A DNA stretch of 64,000 nucleotides, taken from the NCBI GenBank assembly GCA_038116745.1, contig JAYODW010000026.1:1-64000 (forward strand). The letters run 5' to 3'. Of this stretch, positions 34,644-43,516 are shown one piece after another. Numbering within the stretch: position 1 is the first letter of the stretch; the number at the start of each line of letters is the position of its first letter. This DNA comes from JAYODW01 sp038116745. Its GTDB lineage: Bacteria; Pseudomonadota; Gammaproteobacteria; Ga0077536. The notes below the pieces were generated by a model. That model was not told the DNA's origin, did no database searches, and worked only from the letters and a program-made list of their open reading frames with translations. The position numbers and the translations under genes are program-made.

Positions 34644-37241
34644 TCAGTCCTGAACGACCAGATTGACGAGTTTTCCCGGCACGACGATTACTTTTCTGAT
34701 GACCCGGTCTGTTGTGAATTTCTGTACGTTGCTGTCGGCCAGCGCCGCCGCCTCACAGGTCTCACGGTCGGCGTCCGGCGCGACATTGACCACGGCTCGT
34801 TTTTTGCCGTTGACCTGCACCACCAGTTCGAGTGTATCGCGATCCAGCGCCGCGCTATCAAGCACCGGCCAGGTCTGCTCAGCCAGAAGTCCGTCATGAC
34901 CCAGCGCTTGCCACAACGCCTGGGTAATGTGGGGCACGATCGGCGCCAGCAGCAGTACTGCAGTTTCCAACCCTTCCTGCATGACCGACCAGGCCTCGCC
35001 GGTATCAGCTTCTGCGCGGGTCAGGTGGTTCACCAGTTCCATGACGGCGGCAATCGCCGTGTTGAATTTGTAGCGGCGGCTGACGTCATCCGAAACCTTG
35101 GCAATCGTTTCATGAATATGCCGGCGCAGGGTTCGCAGCGCCGGCAAGAGTGGCTTGTTTCCCTGCTCCTGCGGTCGCTCTGAGGCGTGTCTCAAGGTCA
35201 GTCGCCAGAGCGACTTTAGGAAACGGAAGGCGCCTTCGACAGCCGTGTCCGACCACTCCAGACTCTGCTCCGGCGGCGCCGCAAACATCGTGTAGAGCCG
35301 CACCGTGTCGGCGCCATAGCGATCGATCAGCGTCTGCGGGTCGATTCCGTTGTTTTTGGACTTCGACATTTTTTCTACCGGCCCGATGGTGACCTCATCC
35401 CCGTCAGCCCGAAGGCGTGCGGTGATCGCCCGCCCTTTTTCGTCTGTCGTGACATCAACATCGGCCGGATTGAAATATTGCTTGCGACCGCTGGTTCCCT
35501 CGCGGAAGTAGGTTTCTTTGCACACCATGCCTTGGGTAAGCAGGCGGGTGAAAGGCTCATCGGAGTGCACCAGCCCCGCGTCGCGCATCGCCTTGTGGAA
35601 GAAGCGGGCGTACAGCAGATGTAGTACAGCGTGTTCGATGCCGCCGATGTAAATGTCGACGGGCATCCAGTAGTCGGCGCGTCCATCCACCATCGATTCT
35701 TTCTGGTCACTGCAGCAGAAACGGGAGAAATACCAGGAAGATTCGAAAAACGTGTCGAAAGTGTCGGTTTCCCGGCTGCCGGGCCGACCGTCGGCGAGGA
35801 CGGTGGTCGCGAATTCCGGAAGTTTCTTCAGCGGAGAGGTGACGCCCTCCCAGGCAACGTTTTCGGGGAGCACCACGGGCAACTGCGCGTCACTTTCCGG
35901 TTGGCACTCGCCGTCTGCGTCATACACGACAGGGATCGGGCAGCCCCAGTAGCGCTGCCGTGATACCAGCCAATCGCGCAATCGATACTGGACTCGGCGC
36001 TCGGCGCGACCCTCTGCCGTCAGCCGGTCTGCAATGGCGTCGAATGTGGCTTGAAAGTCCAGACCATCGTAGCTACCGCTGTTGATGGCAATACCGTGCT
36101 CCGTAAACGCTGCTGACTCTATGTCTGCACCTTTGTCGTCTGTGGGTGCTACGACCTGCACGATCGGCAGCTGGTACTTCCGCGCGAACTCCCAGTCGCG
36201 CTGGTCGTGAGCAGGCACGGACATGACTGCGCCGGTGCCATAGCCCATCAGCACGAAATTGGCGGTCCACACCGGGAGCGCTTCTCCGGTCAGCGGATGC
36301 TCTACGGTGAAGGGCAGCTGGACGCCCTGCTTCTCCATTTTTTCCAGCACGGCTTCAGAGGTTGACTGATGCCGGCAGCTCTCAACAAAAGCGGCAATGT
36401 CGGCGTGAGAAGCGGCAGCCTGGAGGGTCAGAGGATGTTCGGGCGCCACAGCCATGTAGGTGGCGCCATAAAGCGTGTCTGGCCGCGTCGTGAAGATTTC
36501 GAGATCGCCGGATCCGTCACTGAGCGCAAAACGAATCGAGAGCCCTTCAGAGCGCCCAATCCAGTTCCGCTGCATGGTTTTGACCGCGTCCGGCCAATCG
36601 TCCATGCGATCGAGTTCATCCAGCAGTTCATCAGCGTAGGCCGTGATACGCAGGAACCACTGCGGAATTTCGCGCCGCTCAACCGGTGCGCCGGAACGCC
36701 AGCCGCAGCCATCGATGACCTGTTCGTTGGCCAGCACGGTTTGATCAACCGGATCCCAGTTAACCACTGCGGTCGCCCGGTAGACCAGGCCCTTCTCGTA
36801 GAGGCGCGAGAAGAACCACTGCTCCCAGCGGTAGTAGCTCGGGTCGCAGGTCGCAAATTCACGGCTCCAATCGTAGGCGAAGCCAAGGCGCTGGAGCTGC
36901 CCGCGCATGTAGGCGATGTTCGACCGCGTCCATTCGGCCGGTGGGACATTGTTTTCGATAGCAGCGTTCTCGGCCGGCAGCCCGAATGCATCCCAGCCCA
37001 TTGGCTGCAGCACATTCTTCCCCAGCATGCGCTGATACCGTGCTATCACGTCGCCGATGGTGTAGTTCCGAACATGACCCATGTGCAGCCGTCCGCTCGG
37101 GTACGGAAACATGCACAGGCAGTAGAATTTTTCGCGTGCCGGATCTTCGACCGCTGCAAAAGTCCGCTGGTCGTCCCATTGCGCCTGCACAGCGGGTTCA
37201 ATCAGCGCCGGGTCGTACCGTTCAGTCAGCAGATCCTGCAT
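34644..37241 (-). CDS. leuS: Leucine--tRNA ligase LeuRS
   Basis: Class I synthetase of 865 residues, bacterial type. HIGH-type motif PYPSGRLHMGHVRNYTIGD at about 46-64, the CP1 editing domain at about 220-420 with its Thr-rich region, and the KMSKS loop (EKMSKSKNNG) near 620. The C-terminal tRNA-binding domain ends KVIVVPGKLVNLVV. First gene of the leuS-lptE-holA-proA-nadD-rsfS-rlmH-maf run. Confidence 0.98.
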   Translation of the reverse strand: MQDLLTERYDPALIEPAVQAQWDDQRTFAAVEDPAREKFYCLCMFPYPSGRLHMGHVRNYTIGDVIARYQRMLGKNVLQPMGWDAFGLPAENAAIENNVPPAEWTRSNIAYMRGQLQRLGFAYDWSREFATCDPSYYRWEQWFFSRLYEKGLVYRATAVVNWDPVDQTVLANEQVIDGCGWRSGAPVERREIPQWFLRITAYADELLDELDRMDDWPDAVKTMQRNWIGRSEGLSIRFALSDGSGDLEIFTTRPDTLYGATYMAVAPEHPLTLQAAASHADIAAFVESCRHQSTSEAVLEKMEKQGVQLPFTVEHPLTGEALPVWTANFVLMGYGTGAVMSVPAHDQRDWEFARKYQLPIVQVVAPTDDKGADIESAAFTEHGIAINSGSYDGLDFQATFDAIADRLTAEGRAERRVQYRLRDWLVSRQRYWGCPIPVVYDADGECQPESDAQLPVVLPENVAWEGVTSPLKKLPEFATTVLADGRPGSRETDTFDTFFESSWYFSRFCCSDQKESMVDGRADYWMPVDIYIGGIEHAVLHLLYARFFHKAMRDAGLVHSDEPFTRLLTQGMVCKETYFREGTSGRKQYFNPADVDVTTDEKGRAITARLRADGDEVTIGPVEKMSKSKNNGIDPQTLIDRYGADTVRLYTMFAAPPEQSLEWSDTAVEGAFRFLKSLWRLTLRHASERPQEQGNKPLLPALRTLRRHIHETIAKVSDDVSRRYKFNTAIAAVMELVNHLTRAEADTGEAWSVMQEGLETAVLLLAPIVPHITQALWQALGHDGLLAEQTWPVLDSAALDRDTLELVVQVNGKKRAVVNVAPDADRETCEAAALADSNVQKFTTDRVIRKVIVVPGKLVNLVVQD

Positions 37242-37383
37242 TCAGTTCAACCCCGATCGGGGCCTCCTCAGTGTGTTGCGGAAGGTGCCAGAAGCCCCGA
37301 TCTGCTCGCGGAGCCGGCAGGAAATTGGGCGGGTTGGCTGCGGCGCGCAGCATAGCTCAGCCCCTGAAGCTGCGCAAAAGAAA

Positions 37384-37401
37384 GCCGGCCCTGGGGCCGG
37401 C
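37384..37401 (-). terminator. Intrinsic terminator of comEA
   Basis: Perfect 8-bp arms GCCGGCCC / GGGCCGGC with a 2-nt centre, followed on the minus strand by TTTCTTTTG. It lies 38 nt past the comEA stop, and so separates comEA from the downstream leuS operon. Confidence 0.85.
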
Positions 37402-37438
37402 ATGTAAGACGCCGGGGAGGGGAGGCGTAAAGCGAGGT

Positions 37439-37708
37439 TCAGGGGGTCGCTGCTGAGAGCTGTGGTCTCAGCCTCTGCAGCGTCGCCTCACCGATCCCTC
37501 TCACGAGAAGAAGGTCATCCACGGTTTTGAATGGTCCGTGTTGTTCGCGGTACGCAACGATGGCGGTTGCCTTGGCGAGTCCGATGCCGCTCAGATTCTC
37601 CGCAAGCGTCTCCGCGCTTGCCGAATTGATGTTGATGCGATCCGCAGCGCTGGCCGCCATGCAGAACATCAATAGTGCAGTCGCGAGTAGCAGTCGTATT
37701 CTGGACAT
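37439..37708 (-). CDS. comEA: ComEA-family helix-hairpin-helix DNA-binding protein
   Basis: 89 residues. A signal peptide (LLLATALLMFCMAASAA) is followed by RININSASAETLAENLSGIG and KTVDDLLLVRGIGEATLQRL, the two helix-hairpin-helix motifs of periplasmic ComEA. In Vibrio and others this protein ratchets incoming DNA during transformation. Short ComEA-like proteins occur also in species not known to be competent. It is monocistronic, with its own terminator. Confidence 0.93.
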   Translation of the reverse strand: MSRIRLLLATALLMFCMAASAADRININSASAETLAENLSGIGLAKATAIVAYREQHGPFKTVDDLLLVRGIGEATLQRLRPQLSAATP

Positions 37709-37926
37709 ATCCCTGTCTCCTGAATATTGAGTAAAGTGTTTTTCAAGGTGCGTTTGCCGCGCCCTGGGGGCCTCATGGCCTGTCTGAACGTTAAACGCGG
37801 CGCCAACAGAAGGCGAGTGCCATCTGCGAGCAGGTCTGAGGTGACTCCGGGAAAATTTCCCGCAAGGTCGGCAGCCGCGTCAGATTCACGCAGGGTGCTG
37901 GCGGCAATATTCATCAAAGCCGCCCA

Positions 37927-37960
37927 CAGTCATCATTCTGTAACATCGGCAACGTATCTA
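37927..37960 (+). promoter_or_regulatory. PHO box and -10 of phoBR
   Basis: CAGTCAT-CATT-CTGTAAC (37927-37944) matches the tandem CTGTCAT-N4-CTGTCAY PhoB site at 12 of 14 half-site positions. A -10-like TATCTA starts 10 nt later (37955-37960), the spacing at PhoB-activated promoters where the box replaces the -35. The implied start near 37967 gives a leader of about 38 nt to phoB. This indicates autoregulation by PhoB. Confidence 0.75.
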
Positions 37961-38004
37961 GTCGCAGCTCGTCAATCTTGCTGGTGAAGTCGCCCTAAAA
38001 CGCC

Positions 38005-38697
38005 ATGCCAAGCACTATCCTGCTCGTTGAAGATGAGGTTGCCATCCGCGACCTCCTGGCTCTGACCTTGTCCGGTGATGGCTATGAGACCATTGAGGCG
38101 GGAACTGTCGCTGAAGCGTTTGCCGCGCTGGATGCAGCGGTCCCCGATCTCATTCTTCTCGACTGGATGCTGCCCGGGCTCAGTGGTCTGGACTTCGCGC
38201 GGCGCCTGAAGCGCGGCAGCGGGACTGCCACGATCCCGATCATCATGCTGACTGCCCGAGCCGAAGAAGCGGACAAGGTCAAGGGTCTGGATACCGGCGC
38301 CGATGACTTCATTACCAAACCCTTCTCAACTCAGGAGCTGCTCGCGAGGGTGCGCGCTGTGCTGCGCCGGACTCAGGGAGACACTTCTGCCGATCAATTA
38401 AGTGCCGGGGACGTGCGGCTCGATGCGTCGAGTAATCGCGTAACCTGCAAAGGCCAAGTGCTGGAGCTGAGCCCCACGGAGTTCCGGTTGTTGCACTTCT
38501 TCATGGCACATCCGGAGCGGGTGTTTTCGCGCGGTCAGTTGCTCGACAGCGTATGGGGCGCAAGCACCTATATCGAAGAACGCACTGTTGACGTCCATAT
38601 AAGGCGCTTGCGCAAGCTGCTGGAACCGCATGACAGCGCTGACCTGATCCAGACGGTGCGCGGTGTCGGTTACCGCTTTTCGGCTCAGCTGCCGTGA
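38005..38697 (+). CDS. phoB: Phosphate regulon response regulator PhoB
   Basis: OmpR-family response regulator of 230 residues. The receiver's phosphorylated Asp is D53 in LILLDWMLPG; the Thr and Lys of the switch (MLTARAEE, FITKPFS) follow. The winged-helix domain carries SPTEFRLLHFFMAHPERVFSR and IEERTVDVHIRRLRKLLE. It activates pst and other phosphate-starvation genes. phoR follows. Confidence 0.97.
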   Translation: MPSTILLVEDEVAIRDLLALTLSGDGYETIEAGTVAEAFAALDAAVPDLILLDWMLPGLSGLDFARRLKRGSGTATIPIIMLTARAEEADKVKGLDTGADDFITKPFSTQELLARVRAVLRRTQGDTSADQLSAGDVRLDASSNRVTCKGQVLELSPTEFRLLHFFMAHPERVFSRGQLLDSVWGASTYIEERTVDVHIRRLRKLLEPHDSADLIQTVRGVGYRFSAQLP

Positions 38698-38779
38698 GTG
38701 AGTGCCGGATTTCAGGGGCAGCGGACGCCTGACCCTGCTACCCTGTGGGAACGTGATTCAGAAGGACCGCGCGCGAGCC

Positions 38780-40117
38780 ATGCATACGCGTGATCAATGG
38801 CGACTGGCGTTTTTTCTCTGCGTTGGTGCTCTGTGCGGCCTGGCTCTAGGCTCTGTCGGTTGGGGGCTGTTTGCCGGGTGTCTCTGGTACGTTCTCAGGC
38901 TGCAACAGAGCCTCGGTGAGCTACTCGCCTGGCTGAGGAATCGAAAGGAAAACGAGCCGCCCGAGCAGCCCGGGATCCTCGAAGCGCTGTCTCTTGAAAT
39001 TGACTTTCTGCGTGAGCGGCACAAGAAACGGAAGAAGCGGCTCGGCAGCTACCTTAAGCAGTTCCGCCGCGCCACCCGCGCGCTGCCGGATGCGACGCTC
39101 CTGCTCGGCGAGGATGACACCATCGTGTGGGCAAATGAGGCAGCTGCCCGCGACCTCGGGATCCGCTGGCCGGAAGACGTTGATCAGCGCATCACGAATC
39201 TGGTGCGTCTGCCAGCCCTGGTCGATTACATCGAGTCATCCCGGAACTCACCGAGCACCCTGATCGACATCCCGAGTCCGGTAGACGATCAGCGGCGTCT
39301 GAGCGTTCTGACTGCGCCTGTAGGTGATAACGAGCGACTGATGGTGGCGCGAGACGTCACCCGACTGCACCGGGCGAACCAGGTGCGCAGCGATTTTGTC
39401 GCCAACGTTTCCCATGAGCTCCGTACCCCGCTGACGGTTCTGAAAGGCTATGTCGAGACTTTAACGGCGCAGGCGGATGTATGCCCGCCGGCCTGGCGGC
39501 CTGCGCTGCGCCATATGACGGTGCACGTAGAGCGGATGCAGAGCCTGACCGAAGAGCTTCTGCTGCTATCCAGGCTGGAATCCGAGGATCGGGTGGCCGC
39601 GCCCGAGTTTGTTGATGTGCCCGAGCTCATCAGCGAGATCCAGCAACGGACGCGCGAGTTAAATGGCGCTGAGGAGCACATGATTGCGCTGGACATCGAT
39701 GGCGACCTCTGTCTCCTCGGGGCGCGCCAGGAGCTCTACAGCGCGTTCGCGAATCTGGTCTTCAACGCGGTGCGCTATACCCCCGATCGCGGCGTGATCA
39801 AGATCCGCTGGTATCGTGACGCGGAGGGTGCACACTTCTCCGTTGAGGATAACGGGGTCGGCATCGCGCCGGAGCATCTGCCGCGGCTCACCGAGCGCTT
39901 TTACCGGGTTGATGCCTCGCGCAATCGGGACGGCGAACCGGGCGGCACGGGTCTTGGTCTGGCAATCGTCAAGCATGTTCTTGCGCGCCACGACGGCAGG
40001 CTGCGCGTTACCAGCGTTGTGGGTAGGGGCAGCTGCTTTATCGCGGACTTTGCAGAGGGCGGTATCGTGTCTCGCCAGGCAACACAGACGCCGCTGGCTG
40101 ACCGCGACGCAAGCTGA
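38780..40117 (+). CDS. phoR: Phosphate regulon sensor histidine kinase PhoR
   Basis: Inner-membrane kinase controlled by PstSCAB-PhoU. From ATG 38780 it has 445 residues: two hydrophobic segments near the N-terminus (about 7-39), a PAS domain (about 95-190), the phosphorylated His212 in VANVSHELRTPLT, and HATPase N, G1 and G2 boxes (NLVFNAVRYTP, VEDNGVGIAPEH, GGTGLGLAIVKHVL). A GTG at 38702 would give a longer, less typical N-terminus. It converges on phoU. Confidence 0.96.
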   Translation: MHTRDQWRLAFFLCVGALCGLALGSVGWGLFAGCLWYVLRLQQSLGELLAWLRNRKENEPPEQPGILEALSLEIDFLRERHKKRKKRLGSYLKQFRRATRALPDATLLLGEDDTIVWANEAAARDLGIRWPEDVDQRITNLVRLPALVDYIESSRNSPSTLIDIPSPVDDQRRLSVLTAPVGDNERLMVARDVTRLHRANQVRSDFVANVSHELRTPLTVLKGYVETLTAQADVCPPAWRPALRHMTVHVERMQSLTEELLLLSRLESEDRVAAPEFVDVPELISEIQQRTRELNGAEEHMIALDIDGDLCLLGARQELYSAFANLVFNAVRYTPDRGVIKIRWYRDAEGAHFSVEDNGVGIAPEHLPRLTERFYRVDASRNRDGEPGGTGLGLAIVKHVLARHDGRLRVTSVVGRGSCFIADFAEGGIVSRQATQTPLADRDAS

Positions 40118-40192
40118 CCGCCCTGCAGGGTCCGGACAACCCTTTCAGCCTGGGTAGCTCCGAGCGCGAATCCAGCGTGCGGTGACCGGCAT

Positions 40193-40924
40193 TCAGGTGC
40201 GCGCCTCGCGCGGCAGACTGAGCTCCGCTTCGACTTGTTCCAGCGCCACGTGGCGCACGTCCTTGCCTTCAACCAGGTAAATCACGTTCTCGCAGATATT
40301 GCGCGCGTGGTCTCCGATCCGCTCGAGTGCCCGCAGCGACAGGACTGCATCAAGCACGGGTGAGATGGCGCGCGGATCCTCCATCATGTAAGTAATCAGC
40401 TGCCGCATGATTGCATCGGTTTCCGTGTCGATTTCCTTATCTTCCTGGGCGACGCGGAGTGCAGCTGCCGCATCCATGCGGGCAAAGGCATCCAGCGCTG
40501 TCCGCAGCATGCGGCGCACGTGATGTCCCACTCCCACCATACCGACGTAGTAGGTAGTCAATGGGCGTGAGCTTTCCAGCTGAAGGATCAAGCGCGCGAT
40601 TTTTTCTGATTCGTCGCCGATACGCTCCAGGTCGGTGATGGTTTTGCTGACAGACAGAACCAGACGCAGATCGCCTGCTGCCGGCTGGCGTCGCAACAGA
40701 ATTTCCGTGCAGTCGCTGTCGATTTCGACCTCAAGTGAATTCACCTTGTAGTCGTTGACCGCGACATATTCAGCGACTTCAAGATCACCTTTAGACAAGC
40801 AGTCGAGAACGCGTTGCAGGTGATCCTCTACGAGTCCGCCCATGGCGAGAACTTTTGAGCGGATGTCCTCAAGCTCTTTATCGAACTGTTGAGAGATGTG
40901 GTGGGGCAGATTTGAAGTTGCCAT
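40193..40924 (-). CDS. phoU: Phosphate signalling complex protein PhoU
   Basis: 243 residues forming two three-helix PhoU repeats with metal-binding ExxxD motifs (LERIGDESEKIARL, LERIGDHARNICENVIYLVEG). It links the Pst transporter to PhoR and restrains phosphate uptake when phosphate is plentiful. It lies 61 nt after pstB on the same strand. Confidence 0.97.
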   Translation of the reverse strand: MATSNLPHHISQQFDKELEDIRSKVLAMGGLVEDHLQRVLDCLSKGDLEVAEYVAVNDYKVNSLEVEIDSDCTEILLRRQPAAGDLRLVLSVSKTITDLERIGDESEKIARLILQLESSRPLTTYYVGMVGVGHHVRRMLRTALDAFARMDAAAALRVAQEDKEIDTETDAIMRQLITYMMEDPRAISPVLDAVLSLRALERIGDHARNICENVIYLVEGKDVRHVALEQVEAELSLPREART

Positions 40925-40985
40925 GGGCGTTGCTCAGTGCTGTGGAATATTCAACTCATCAGGCGGGTAATCGGGCAGTCCGACA

Positions 40986-41855
40986 TCAACCGTAGCGCCC
41001 GGTTATGTAGTCTTCGGTTTTCTTCAGACGCGGCCGTGTAAACAGCGTCTTGGTAGCATCGAACTCGATCAGTTCACCCAGGTACATGAATGCCGTGTGA
41101 TCGGACACTCGCGCAGCCTGCTGCATGTTGTGGGTGACGATGACGATGGTGTAGTCGCTTTTAAGTTCGTAAATAAGCTCTTCGATTTTCAGCGTGGAGA
41201 TAGGGTCGAGTGCAGAGGCGGGTTCGTCCAGGAGCAGCACTTCGGGTTCCACCGCAACGGCTCGCGCGATAACCAGCCGTTGCTGCTGACCACCTGACAG
41301 ACCCAGAGCGCTGTCATGAAGCCGGTCTTTGACCTCGTCCCACAGCGCTGCCGCGCGCAGCGATCGCTCAACCGTCTTATCCAGGGTGCGACGACTGCGA
41401 ACTCCCTGAATGCGCAGGCCGTAGGCTACGTTCTCGTAGATCGATTTTGGAAACGGGTTGGGTTTCTGAAACACCATTCCCACGCGTCGGCGCAGATTGG
41501 CAACGTTGACGCTTGGCGCGTAGATGTCCTGTCCGTCGAGCAGCACTCCGCCTGCGATACGCACGCCGTCGATCAGATCGTTCATGCGATTGAAGCAGCG
41601 CAGCAGGGTTGATTTCCCGCAGCCGCTCGGGCCGATGAAGGCAGTCACCTGCTTCGCCGGGATTTCCATGCGGATGTCCTTCAGCGCGCGTGTCTCACCG
41701 TAGAAAAGATCGAGGTTCTGCACGCTGAGGCAGATTGCCGGGGCAGGGGCGGGAGCGGCCTCTGGTCGCGTCAGACCCACGGGTCTGCGCGACACGGGTG
41801 GTGGCGTCGATGCGTCCCGCGCGGGTGACTCAGAGTTATCAGGTGTCGGCTGCAT
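40986..41855 (-). CDS. pstB: Phosphate ABC transporter ATP-binding protein PstB
   Basis: 289 residues with Walker A GPSGCGKST (75-83), Q-loop, signature LSGGQQQR and Walker B LLLDEPASALDP. A Pro/Ala-rich N-terminal extension of about 40 residues precedes the ATPase and is longer than in E. coli PstB. It overlaps the end of pstA by 17 nt. Confidence 0.97.
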   Translation of the reverse strand: MQPTPDNSESPARDASTPPPVSRRPVGLTRPEAAPAPAPAICLSVQNLDLFYGETRALKDIRMEIPAKQVTAFIGPSGCGKSTLLRCFNRMNDLIDGVRIAGGVLLDGQDIYAPSVNVANLRRRVGMVFQKPNPFPKSIYENVAYGLRIQGVRSRRTLDKTVERSLRAAALWDEVKDRLHDSALGLSGGQQQRLVIARAVAVEPEVLLLDEPASALDPISTLKIEELIYELKSDYTIVIVTHNMQQAARVSDHTAFMYLGELIEFDATKTLFTRPRLKKTEDYITGRYG

Positions 41856-43515
41856 TGTATTTTTCCCGCAAACGATTTCTCAGCGCGATCGCCGCAAGAT
41901 TCAGGCTCACGATAATAAGCACGAGCAGCAGTGATGTCGCGTAGACGAGGGGTCGCGCAGCTTCCACGTTAGGGCTTTGAAAGCCAACGTCGTAAATGTG
42001 AAAGCCCAGGTGCATGAATTTCCGATCCAGGTGCAGGAACGGAAAGTAGCCGTCCATCGGCAAGGTCGGCGCCAGTTTTACGACGCCAACCATCATGAGC
42101 GGTGCCACTTCACCGGCGGCGCGGGCAACGGCCAGGATCAGCCCGGTCATCATGGCGGGCGTGGCCATCGGCAGTACGGTGCGCCACAGGGTTTCAGCTT
42201 TCGTCGCGCCTAGCGCGAGACTCCCCTCGCGAATACTCCGAGGAATACGCGCCAGGCCTTCTTCCGTGGCGACGATGACCACCGGTACGGTCAGCAGCGC
42301 CAGCGTTAAAGAAGACCACATCAGTCCTGGCGTACCGAAGGTCGGCGCGGGCAATGACTCGGCGTAAAAAGCCCGATCGATCGAGCCGCCCACGAAATAC
42401 ACGAAAAAGCCGAGGCCGAACACACCGTAGACCACGGACGGTACGCCCGCCAGATTATTCACGGCGATGCGGATGAGCCGGGTGAGTGGGCCCTGGCTGG
42501 CGTATTCGCGCAGATACACTGCCGCGATGACTCCGAATGGCGTCACAAAAACCGACATCAGTAAAACCATCAGCACCGTGCCGAAAATCGCAGGGAATAC
42601 TCCCCCCTCCGTATTGGCTTCTCGGGGCTCATCTAGGACGAACTCTGCGAGTTTGGAAGAATAGAGCGCGATCTTTGCCGTCAGGCCCATCGCATTGGGG
42701 CGGTAAATCCTGCGGATGTTCTCCAGGGCTATCTGATGCTCAGTGCCGTCGGCGGTGCGCGCTATCAAGCGATCCCGCGCGAGAGCGGAACGCAGCTCCT
42801 CGAGGCGGCCCGTGAGCGCGGTGTGCTGCTCGCCGAGCGCCGCGCGCTGTGCCGCGATTTCCGTATAAAGCGGCGCGGTCTCCGGCACCTCTTCCAGATG
42901 GGCCGCGCGTTCTTCCAGGCGCAGGCGTTCCAGGGCGTGATTGATATCGTTCATGCCGCGCTTTTCGATTGCCGCGACTTCCTCGACAAGCGCGTTTCTG
43001 CGCTCAAGCCGGTTTTCAATTTCGGTCCACAGCGCGGTGTTCAGATCAAGCTGCTGGTCGCCCTCCGTGATCCCGACCGCATAACCGTAGAAGTTGCCCC
43101 ACTCCTCTCTCTCTGCGACGAAGGCGTCAGGGGGAGATTGCAGGCTCTGGATTTGGGCAGCGAGCACCCAGCGGAAATCGGAGCCGGTCAGATCGCGATT
43201 GCCGACTTTGTAAAGCGCCCGGTCGACCAGCTCAACGTCGGGAGCTACAGCGATGCCAAGCGCTCTGATCCGCGCGGCGGCGACAGTCTCCTCTTCGACT
43301 AATTCGCCCAGTATCCGGGTCGTGCCGGCGCTGTCCGTCAGATCGAACTGGACGAGCGCATGCGGCCAGAAGTGTCCCATGCCGCGCAGCGTGATGAGGC
43401 CGAGTAACCCGAAAACGAGAATCAGAGAAAAGCTTATCGTGCCTGCGGTCAGCCAGATCCAGGGTGCGCCGGAATTGACCCAGCCAAGCAAGGAGCGTTG
43501 TGCCTGCTGATCCAT
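41839..43515 (-). CDS. pstA: Phosphate ABC transporter permease PstA, extended form
   Basis: 558 residues from ATG 43515, which is 1 nt after the pstC stop; the frame is open upstream inside pstC but that part is not PstA-like. One helix (about 15-45) is followed by an insert of about 250 residues with coiled-coil character (RNALVEEVAAIEKRGMNDI), then the permease core with SVFVTPFGVIAAVYLREY and EGSLALGATKAETLWRTVLP. The long insert is known in other gammaproteobacterial Pst permeases. Confidence 0.95.
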   Translation of the reverse strand: MDQQAQRSLLGWVNSGAPWIWLTAGTISFSLILVFGLLGLITLRGMGHFWPHALVQFDLTDSAGTTRILGELVEEETVAAARIRALGIAVAPDVELVDRALYKVGNRDLTGSDFRWVLAAQIQSLQSPPDAFVAEREEWGNFYGYAVGITEGDQQLDLNTALWTEIENRLERRNALVEEVAAIEKRGMNDINHALERLRLEERAAHLEEVPETAPLYTEIAAQRAALGEQHTALTGRLEELRSALARDRLIARTADGTEHQIALENIRRIYRPNAMGLTAKIALYSSKLAEFVLDEPREANTEGGVFPAIFGTVLMVLLMSVFVTPFGVIAAVYLREYASQGPLTRLIRIAVNNLAGVPSVVYGVFGLGFFVYFVGGSIDRAFYAESLPAPTFGTPGLMWSSLTLALLTVPVVIVATEEGLARIPRSIREGSLALGATKAETLWRTVLPMATPAMMTGLILAVARAAGEVAPLMMVGVVKLAPTLPMDGYFPFLHLDRKFMHLGFHIYDVGFQSPNVEAARPLVYATSLLLVLIIVSLNLAAIALRNRLREKYNAADT

Positions 43516-43516
43516 C

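Noticed and set aside
40121..40130. Palindrome CCCTGCAGGG between phoR and phoU
   Set aside because: Ten nt, no loop or T run; too short to call a terminator between the convergent genes.
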